DNA of 64,000 bases from Prevotella aurantiaca JCM 15754. Lineage in GTDB: Bacteria > Bacteroidota > Bacteroidia > Bacteroidales > Bacteroidaceae. The notes below the pieces were generated by a model. The model did no database searches. It saw nothing but the letters and a program-made list of their open reading frames with translations, and was not told where the DNA came from. Location: the NCBI RefSeq assembly GCF_000614025.1, contig NZ_BAKF01000001.1, positions 124,001-188,000 on the forward strand, given 5' to 3'. Positions 58,045-64,000 of the stretch are shown in pieces (the first letter of the stretch is position 1; each line of letters starts with the position of its first letter). Position numbers and translations under genes: made by a program.

Positions 58045-58129
58045 CTAAAAGAGCCTGTTTTGCGTTGTAAAAGCGCCTATATTGCACGGCAAAAGCGGCT
58101 GTTTTGCAACGCAATATAGGCTGTTTTGC
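58045..58129. repeat. 85-bp modular palindromic intergenic element, copy 8
   Basis: Modules at 58045, 58067 (ATATTGC variant), 58089 and 58111 (GCAATATAGG variant). TTTACAAATATTCTTTCG lies upstream at 57979, the same flank as copy 7. Confidence 0.9.
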
Positions 58130-58221
58130 AATGCGAAAGCATATACCCCGCTTTTTCTGTCAATATTTCCGAAACGAGAAAAGCAGCTGAATGGTGTTCG
58201 CAAATAAGTTTTAAGACAATG

Positions 58222-58255
58222 TTGGTGCAGTTCGCAAATAAGTCATTACCTTTGC
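58222..58255 (+). promoter_or_regulatory. Promoter of the GT90 gene
   Basis: TTGG at 58222-58225, 21 bp, TACCTTTGC at 58247-58255; leader of about 80 nt. Confidence 0.55.
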
Positions 58256-58340
58256 ATTCAGATTACCAGTCCCAACGGAACAATGCGTTAGTAGAAGGTA
58301 ACAACCCTACAAAAAGCATTTTACGATAGAATAAAAAACA

Positions 58341-59357
58341 ATGAACAATATGCTAAGTCGCAAACTCTACTATCTCCTTCATAGTGGAAAAAACTCGAAA
58401 TTGAAATACTATGTAACGTCCTATCTGTGGATACTTACACCGCATTTCGTGCTTTCGTGGTTGCGAAAGTTCTTGCTATCGGGTGTCGAAAAGCGCAAAG
58501 ACTGGTCGGAAATCGCGCAGCGCGTAGCGTATTACAATAAGTTGCGCCGTGCCGACATCGACCTTTCGCTGTTTCAGCAAAAGGCTATCAAACTATCGGA
58601 ACAAAAGAAAACCAGTCAATCGGTCTACTATTTAGACTCTTTCCGCTACGCAAAAGCCTTTCCGCTCGACGCTAAATGGCGTTTAGATCCAGGCGATGTA
58701 ACATGGGTTTCCGACGTCCCTTCCATCGTAAAAAGTAGGCCCATACATGGCAACAATGCCAATTCGGTGTTGCTAAACCTCGACCGTGTGCGCCATTTCC
58801 TGTTCGTAAACGACCGCACAAAGTACACCGACAAGCAAGATAAGGTGGTGTTTAGAGGACTGATAGGGCAATACGACTGCAACAATCTAAAGCAAAACAG
58901 ATACGATTTCGTAAAGAAATTCTTTGGAAATCCGCTGTTCAACATTGGCGTTATCGACAAGAGTTTCAAGGAATGGCATACCGAAAAGATGACCATCGGC
59001 GAACATTTGTCGTACAAATTCATCATGGCACTCGAAGGAAACGACGTAGCCAGCAACCTAAAATGGGTAATGTCGTCGAACTCAATCGCCGTTATGCCGC
59101 GCCCAACCTACGAAACATGGTTTATGGAAGGCACCCTCATACCCGATTATCACTACATTGAGGTAGCCCCCGACTACTCCGATTTGGAAGCTAAAATCAG
59201 CCATTACATCAACCACCCCGACGAGGCGCAAGCCATAATCGACCACGCCCACGCCTACGTAGATAGGTTCCGAAATCCTCGCCGCGAGTATATCGTTGCA
59301 CAACTCGTGCTGGAAAAGTATTTCAGAGAAACCGCCATCGAATGCGAAAGGAAGTAG
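58341..59357 (+). CDS. Glycosyltransferase family 90 (CAP10-like)
   Basis: 338 residues, no signal peptide; one hydrophobic stretch near residue 28 (YLWILTPHFVLSWL). The C-terminal half is typical of GT90 / CAP10 / LpsA-type transferases: KVVFRGLIGQYDCNNLKQNRYDFVKKF, KEWHTEKMTIGEHLSYKFIMALEGNDVASNLKWVMSSNSIAVMPRPTYETWFMEG and HYIEVAPDYSDLEAKI. Bacterial members add sugars to lipopolysaccharide or capsule. It is a single gene rather than part of a polysaccharide cluster; the sugar donor is unknown. Confidence 0.85.
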   Translation: MNNMLSRKLYYLLHSGKNSKLKYYVTSYLWILTPHFVLSWLRKFLLSGVEKRKDWSEIAQRVAYYNKLRRADIDLSLFQQKAIKLSEQKKTSQSVYYLDSFRYAKAFPLDAKWRLDPGDVTWVSDVPSIVKSRPIHGNNANSVLLNLDRVRHFLFVNDRTKYTDKQDKVVFRGLIGQYDCNNLKQNRYDFVKKFFGNPLFNIGVIDKSFKEWHTEKMTIGEHLSYKFIMALEGNDVASNLKWVMSSNSIAVMPRPTYETWFMEGTLIPDYHYIEVAPDYSDLEAKISHYINHPDEAQAIIDHAHAYVDRFRNPRREYIVAQLVLEKYFRETAIECERK

Positions 59358-59489
59358 GGGAGGGGTGTAAAGAACGCTTCTTACAATCTATAACAACTTT
59401 TCCGAAAGTTAGAAAACTGCTCAATCGTCAGATTTTCAACCCCTTACCCCACAGCAAACCAATTGTAATTATGTTTTCTTTACTATTTG

Positions 59490-59522
59490 TTTGCATATTT
59501 AAAATAATGTTTATACTTTTGC
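59490..59522 (+). promoter_or_regulatory. Promoter of the adhesin at 59676
   Basis: TTTG at 59490-59493, 20 bp, TACTTTTGC at 59514-59522. The leader of about 150 nt has no recognised structure. Confidence 0.6.
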
Positions 59523-59675
59523 ATAGGCTGGTAAACCAGTAGCCAGAAGAATCAAAATCGAAGCATATACAGCCTAACACCTTATATAATATAGAGGCAA
59601 GAGGCAAAGAAAACCAGCAGAAACAACCTAAAGAATTAAAACAATCTGAACAACAAACAACTAATATATTGTACG

Positions 59676-61742
59676 ATGAAAAGACTTATTACTACACTAT
59701 TTGCAGTCATTGCCATCTTTGTAGCAATGCCTGTAACTGCACAAACAACCGAAACAGAGTACAATTTGTACGGACATCTCGTTGGAACAAGGGAGAATAA
59801 CGGCATCTATAAGTTCACAACGGCAGCTACTTCATACTTTACCGAAGTGCAAAAAATACCCTATGCACCCGACTACGGCATTGTAAAGGTGAAAGACCGC
59901 TACTATTTCTTTGTAAAAGACGATTCCGATTACGGCTCAGATATGTACATGTACATCTACAACGCCAACGATTTCACCAACATAACACGACACAAAGTGC
60001 CTGCCGACATGGTATCGATAGGTTGTCCAATCGCCTACGACGAAACCACAGACAAGGTATATTCTGTCTACAAAGACGGCACAACATACAAGCTTTGCAC
60101 CCTCGAACTCACCCAACACGAACGCAAAGAGGTGGGCGTACTGGGCAATAACTTCCTCGCAATAGCCTTTAACAAAGAAGGAAAACTATACGGAATCAAC
60201 TCAGCAGGTAGGGTAGGAGAAATCTCAACAACCGATGCTACCTTCACAGAGATACTCTCTACGGGCATGAATCCGCTTTATCAGCAGTCAGCAGCCTTCC
60301 CCGCAAACGACAATAACACCCTTTATTGGGCGGCAACGCTCGACGATTGGGGCGGAACACCGGGCATTTACAAGATTGACCTAAAGGCTAAGACCAGCAC
60401 AATGCTACGCGAATTCAAGCACGAAGAGGAATTTGGGTGCCTCTGGATAGGCGATAAGGTGGTGGCTCCGGGCGCTCCTGCAAAGGCAACCGACCTTGCT
60501 GCCCACTATACCAACGGCGAACTGAAGGGCAAAATAAGCTTTACAGCACCCACAAAGACTTACGACGGACAAGCACTTACGGGCGCTTTAACCTTTAAGG
60601 TGCTTGTTGATGGTGTGGAAAACACCAGCGGCACCACACAGGCAGGACAGGCTACCACAGCAGAAGTAACCACAACGCAAGGCTTACACAGCTTTGCTGT
60701 TATTGTGATAAATGCAGAAGGCGATGGCGACAAGGCAGAAATAAAGAACATTTACGTGGGACACGATACACCAAAGCAGGTGAAGAACGTGAAACTAACA
60801 CAAGGCGAAGATATTAATAAGCTGATATTGACATGGGACGCAGCCACAGAAGGAATGTACAACGGCTACGTAGACCCAACAGAAGTGAAATACAAGGTGC
60901 GCAAAATGCCTTCAGGCGAAATCGTAGACAACGCTGGCGCATCGCCATACACCTACAACGTTACGCAAGAAAAGGCTGAAAAGTGCTTCTTCGACGTTAC
61001 TCCTTACATCGACGACGACCACAGAGGCATTCCAACAGCATCGAATAAGATAATGATAGGTAAGCCTTTCGAAGTGCCTTACACCGCCACCTTCGACACC
61101 AACGACGAAGTACTGCTCTTTACAACAGAGCATATCGGCGACGGAAATGCCTATTGGGACTGGGACAACGACTACAAATTCATGAAGATATACAGCTCTT
61201 CATCTCCTAAAAACGACTGGCTGTTTACACCATTCATAGCCGTAGAGAAAGACATGCGATACGAATTGTCGTTCGATTTACGCACCATCGGCACCGAAAA
61301 GTACGAAGTGATGTATGGTTTGCAGCCCCAATCCACTGCAATGACCGAACAATTGGTGCCTGAAACACAAGAAGACACCGACAAGTTCGCGCCCCGTATC
61401 GTAGAATTTACTGCCCAACAGACGGCAGCAATATATATTGGGTTCCATGCTAATACTACTGATGTTGAGAAAGGAATGAACCTTTACCTCGACAATATAC
61501 GCTTAAAGAAGGTCGGAACAACCGCCATCAGCAGCGTATCTGCCCTTGCAGCCGATGTCAGCCTACGCATTGCCGATGGAGGAATCTATGTTCTTGGCGT
61601 TGATAACTATATCAGCGTAGTGCGCATCGACGGCACTCACCTCTTTAGTGGCGTTGTTCAAGCTGGTCAGCACATCGCCCTTGAAAAGGGAATCTACCTT
61701 GTGCGCACCGCTAAAGGCACACAAAAGGTGGTAGTAAAGTAA
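59676..61742 (+). CDS. Secreted adhesin-like protein with propeller-like, Fn3 and jelly-roll parts
   Basis: 688 residues. Signal peptide MKRLITTLFAVIAIFVAMPVTAQ. The N-terminal region (about 28-270) has repeating blades such as YNLYGHLVGTRENNGIYKFTTA and KLYGINSAGRVGEIST, reminiscent of a beta-propeller. Two Fn3-like segments follow (about 275-370 and 370-465, with YNGYVDPTEVKYKVRKMP). A cleaved-adhesin / choice-of-anchor J jelly roll occupies about 470-620 (PYTATFDTNDEVLLFTTEHIGDG to NLYLDNIRLKKVG). The tail (VVRIDGTHLFSGVVQAGQHIALEKGIYLVRTAKGTQKVVVK) matches a classic type IX sorting domain. Likely a surface adhesin or haemagglutinin-like protein. Confidence 0.8.
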   Translation: MKRLITTLFAVIAIFVAMPVTAQTTETEYNLYGHLVGTRENNGIYKFTTAATSYFTEVQKIPYAPDYGIVKVKDRYYFFVKDDSDYGSDMYMYIYNANDFTNITRHKVPADMVSIGCPIAYDETTDKVYSVYKDGTTYKLCTLELTQHERKEVGVLGNNFLAIAFNKEGKLYGINSAGRVGEISTTDATFTEILSTGMNPLYQQSAAFPANDNNTLYWAATLDDWGGTPGIYKIDLKAKTSTMLREFKHEEEFGCLWIGDKVVAPGAPAKATDLAAHYTNGELKGKISFTAPTKTYDGQALTGALTFKVLVDGVENTSGTTQAGQATTAEVTTTQGLHSFAVIVINAEGDGDKAEIKNIYVGHDTPKQVKNVKLTQGEDINKLILTWDAATEGMYNGYVDPTEVKYKVRKMPSGEIVDNAGASPYTYNVTQEKAEKCFFDVTPYIDDDHRGIPTASNKIMIGKPFEVPYTATFDTNDEVLLFTTEHIGDGNAYWDWDNDYKFMKIYSSSSPKNDWLFTPFIAVEKDMRYELSFDLRTIGTEKYEVMYGLQPQSTAMTEQLVPETQEDTDKFAPRIVEFTAQQTAAIYIGFHANTTDVEKGMNLYLDNIRLKKVGTTAISSVSALAADVSLRIADGGIYVLGVDNYISVVRIDGTHLFSGVVQAGQHIALEKGIYLVRTAKGTQKVVVK

Positions 61743-61792
61743 GGTTTAACCACACAGTAGCTGTATTATTTTGATGCAGTAACCCACTTTCG

Positions 61793-61825
61793 AAGGAGTC
61801 TTCACCCCATGGTGAGACTCCTTTT
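61793..61825 (+). terminator. Intrinsic terminator
   Basis: AAGGAGTC-TTCACC pairs with GGTGA-GACTCCTT around CCAT, then TTCTTG. Confidence 0.8.
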
Positions 61826-61951
61826 CTTGCTTGATGACCTTCCTGTTGCCCACAGTTTTTCTATTATTCATGGTCCTTTTAATTTCCATCAATCCCATTG
61901 CTATACCGAAAAAAATGTTATCCACAATATTATTATATCACAAATAAACAT

Positions 61952-61960
61952 TATCTTTGC
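61952..61960 (+). promoter_or_regulatory. -7 promoter element of the DUF389 gene
   Basis: TATCTTTGC 17 bp before the ATG at 61978. An upstream TTG at 61957 cannot be the start because it lies inside this element. Confidence 0.6.
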
Positions 61961-61977
61961 ACACAAAAACAAAACGT

Positions 61978-63333
61978 ATGGACTCAAATAACAACCAAAC
62001 ACTGTGGCAATTAGTTAAGCGATGCTTCAATGTCATGCCCGGTAAAGCCTCTGAAGACGACGTAATAGCACAGATAACCGAGGGTGTAGACTTCCATGGA
62101 GCAAACTTATGGATACTTATTCTTGCTATCTTCATTGCTTCCTTAGGACTCAATGTCAATTCAACGGCAGTCATTATCGGTGCTATGCTCATCTCGCCAC
62201 TGATGGGACCAATCATCGGAATGGGCTTAGCGATTGGAACAGCCGACCTGAATTTGTTCAGGAAAGCTATCATCAACTACCTCATTACCACCATTCTCAG
62301 CGTTGTTACAGCTACCATTTACTTTTTCCTTTCGCCTATCACAGAAGCACAATCAGAAATTCTTGCACGCACATCGCCCACACTTTACGATGTGTTGATA
62401 GCACTCTGTGGCGGTGCAGCTGGTATTTTGGCAGTAGCTACAAAAGGCAAAAACAACGTGATACCGGGTGTTGCGATTGCTACTGCCCTAATGCCACCAC
62501 TCTGTACGGCGGGCTACGGACTTGCAATGGGCAACACATCTTACTTCTTGGGTGCCTTTTATCTTTACTTCATCAATACTGTTTTCATCGCTTTCACCAC
62601 CTGCGTGGGCGTTCGTTTAATGCACTTCCATCGTAAAAAGATAGTCAATCAGGAGAAGTTGAAGCGTGTAAACTACTATATTGCAAGTATTGTTATCATC
62701 ACAATGATACCTGCTGGCTACATGACATGGCGCATTATTAATCAGAGTGTCATCGAAAATAACGTAGAAAACTTCCTGCGCAACGAAATAAAAGACAATG
62801 GAACTTACATTCTTTCGCACACTTTCGACAAAGAAAACAAAACGTTGGATGTTGTAACAATAGGCAATTCTATTTCTAACAGCAACATTAAGAAGGCACA
62901 GAAAGCCCTGTCCGACTATCAGTTAGCCGACTATCGACTTCGCATTATACAAGGTGCTAATGCTGATAGTCTTATGGCTATGCAGCAAAAGAAACGCGGT
63001 TTGGTTGCAATAGGAGAAGGAACGTCTTCCGATTGGAAGGAACAAGTGTACAAAAACGATGCCTTACAGAAGCAGTTAGCGGCTTATACACGTTATCCAG
63101 AGTTGGCTAAAGAGATGAAACAAGAGCTGAAAGCCATTTGTCCGGAAGCTAAAAGTATAGCCCTTTCGAACACTTCCGAAGTCTATTTAGATTCTGCTCT
63201 CACCCAAAAATACGTGCTTGCGGTGGTGAAAACCAGCAAAACACTTCCTGCAAACGATAAGCAACAGCTTTACAAATGGCTTAAGGTGCGCGTAAAAACC
63301 GATAGTCTTCAGTTGGTGGTATTGCCCCAATAG
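61978..63333 (+). CDS. DUF389 / TIGR00341-type membrane protein
   Basis: 451 residues from MDSNNNQTLWQLVK. After a cytoplasmic N-terminus there are five or six membrane segments with the family block LGLNVNSTAVIIGAMLISPLMGPIIGMGLAIG (about 48-79), then KAIINYLITTILSVVTATIYFFL, VLIALCGGAAGILAVATKGKNNVIPGVAIATALMPPLCTAGYGLA and a last segment ASIVIITMIPAGYMTW. The C-terminal 200 residues are soluble. Members of this family are conserved in bacteria and archaea without a settled function. It has a short leader and a terminator at 63387. Confidence 0.88.
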   Translation: MDSNNNQTLWQLVKRCFNVMPGKASEDDVIAQITEGVDFHGANLWILILAIFIASLGLNVNSTAVIIGAMLISPLMGPIIGMGLAIGTADLNLFRKAIINYLITTILSVVTATIYFFLSPITEAQSEILARTSPTLYDVLIALCGGAAGILAVATKGKNNVIPGVAIATALMPPLCTAGYGLAMGNTSYFLGAFYLYFINTVFIAFTTCVGVRLMHFHRKKIVNQEKLKRVNYYIASIVIITMIPAGYMTWRIINQSVIENNVENFLRNEIKDNGTYILSHTFDKENKTLDVVTIGNSISNSNIKKAQKALSDYQLADYRLRIIQGANADSLMAMQQKKRGLVAIGEGTSSDWKEQVYKNDALQKQLAAYTRYPELAKEMKQELKAICPEAKSIALSNTSEVYLDSALTQKYVLAVVKTSKTLPANDKQQLYKWLKVRVKTDSLQLVVLPQ

Positions 63334-63386
63334 GTTGCCACAGAAGCATAACGAGAGCTTCGAAACAACTTTTTTTACCCCCTTAC

Positions 63387-63419
63387 ACCCCTTGCGTAAA
63401 GATGCAAGGGGTTGTTTTT
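63387..63419 (+). terminator. Intrinsic terminator
   Basis: ACCCCTTGC pairs with GCAAGGGGT around an 8-nt loop, followed by TGTTTTTG. Confidence 0.85.
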
Positions 63420-63610
63420 GATGTGTTATCTCCCAAATATTGAAATCTTAGCGTTTCTATATTGTTAAATAAGTTTACCCCTTCGTCTTCCCCCTTATCG
63501 CTCTACCATAACGTCATATCATTGATTTCATTTACCGCTAATTTCCTTTTTTTTGTCGCAACAACAGCTTACAAAATGTTGAAAAATATTGAGATTTTTC
63601 TTCTTTTTCG

Positions 63611-63643
63611 TTTGTGTAGTTGAAATAATATATTTATTTTTGC
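63611..63643 (+). promoter_or_regulatory. Promoter of the last gene in the window
   Basis: TTTG at 63611-63614, 20 bp, TATTTTTGC at 63635-63643. It is followed by a leader of about 300 nt (63644-63942) with a TTATTATATATAA palindrome near 63704 and no recognised riboswitch. Confidence 0.65.
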
Positions 63644-63942
63644 AAAACTTACATAACCTTTGAGAAGAAGAAAGAGAAGTTAAAATCATATTCTGCCGTC
63701 CACCTTATTATATATAAGGGCAGCAGAGAAGACGTTACAATCGGCAATCTAATAAACGAAGGGCAATCTTGGGGCAGGCAAGCACAGCCTTCACACACCA
63801 GAAAACTGATGCAGAAATAATGCCAATACCACACAGCAGGTGGCTGAAAAGCAAGGTTGTACAACCATATGCAGGCACGAAACGATAGAAAAAAGCTTTC
63901 CACAACATCGTGATAGCATATTGAACACTAAATTTATTGCTT

Positions 63943-64000
63943 ATGAAAAAGAAGTCTTACCTTATGTTCGCTGGCATCATAGCCTTTTTGCTATGCTGGT
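63943..64000 (+). CDS. Start of an exported protein, cut by the window end
   Basis: The ATG at 63943 begins MKKKSYLMFAGIIAFLLCW, a typical signal-peptide start (positive N-terminus, then a hydrophobic run). Only 19 codons are visible, so the product cannot be named. The strong promoter and long leader upstream support it as a real gene. Confidence 0.55.
   Translation, partial: MKKKSYLMFAGIIAFLLCW

Noticed and set aside
61918-61926. Perfect DnaA-box sequence TTATCCACA
   Set aside because: A single copy upstream of the DUF389 promoter with no cluster; not evidence for an origin.
63649-63903. 84-residue minus-strand open frame
   Set aside because: It lies inside the leader of the last gene, between a strong plus-strand promoter and its ATG, and has no recognisable feature.

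Overview
The window looks like a chromosome segment of an oral Prevotella; a P. intermedia-like species is my inference. The grounds are Bacteroidetes-type promoters (TTTG, 19-21 bp, TAnnTTTGC) before many genes, the absence of Shine-Dalgarno sites, lipoproteins and TonB-dependent machinery, fimbrillin-like proteins, a gingipain-type adhesin domain (DUF2436), and many secreted proteins ending in a type IX-secretion-like GxYIxxGKK tail. No tRNA, rRNA, CRISPR array or insertion sequence was recognised.

Layout. 1-3.1 kb: isoleucyl-tRNA synthetase (minus strand, 3' end outside the window, frameshifted). 3.3-18.2 kb: four of five paralogous secreted repeat proteins (the fifth is at 41.4 kb), with a DUF4143 AAA ATPase and a small peptide plus fimbrillin-like lipoprotein between them. 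All five paralogs share one 5' leader capable of forming two hairpins. 18.8-19.1 kb: an orphan promoter, aromatic leader peptide and terminator. 19.7-26.6 kb: a minus-strand operon of porin, imelysin, di-heme cytochrome c and CcsBA cytochrome c synthase, probably for iron acquisition. 27.2-31.3 kb: a secreted protein and a second small peptide plus fimbrillin-like pair. 31.4-35.7 kb: HEAT-repeat protein, a DUF3408-like protein, ParA and two membrane proteins. 35.7-39.7 kb: a long AT-rich gene desert with two families of repeats, one of them iteron-like and arranged in opposing orientation. 39.7-42.3 kb: ridA, an RteC-like protein and the fifth paralog. 42.3-44.2 kb: non-coding repeats. 44.2-48.9 kb: an adhesin and a leucine-rich-repeat protein. 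49.0-57.8 kb: an operon of TonB receptor, lipoprotein, beta-barrel protein, DUF4876 lipoprotein and M16 peptidase, reminiscent of protease-coupled import. 58.3-64 kb: GT90 glycosyltransferase, another adhesin, a DUF389 membrane protein and the start of one more exported protein.

Three signals cut across the gene list. (1) Eight intergenic elements are each exactly 85 bp, built from four 19-bp near-palindromes with 3-bp spacers (22-bp period). (2) The five paralog leaders show a compensatory base-pair change. (3) Five long genes (ileS, two repeat-protein genes, the di-heme cytochrome gene and the M16 peptidase gene) are each broken by a single small indel, mostly in short homopolymers; this looks more like consensus error than gene decay. 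The ParA locus next to the iteron-like repeats may be a replication or partition locus of plasmid or secondary-chromosome type; that is inference.
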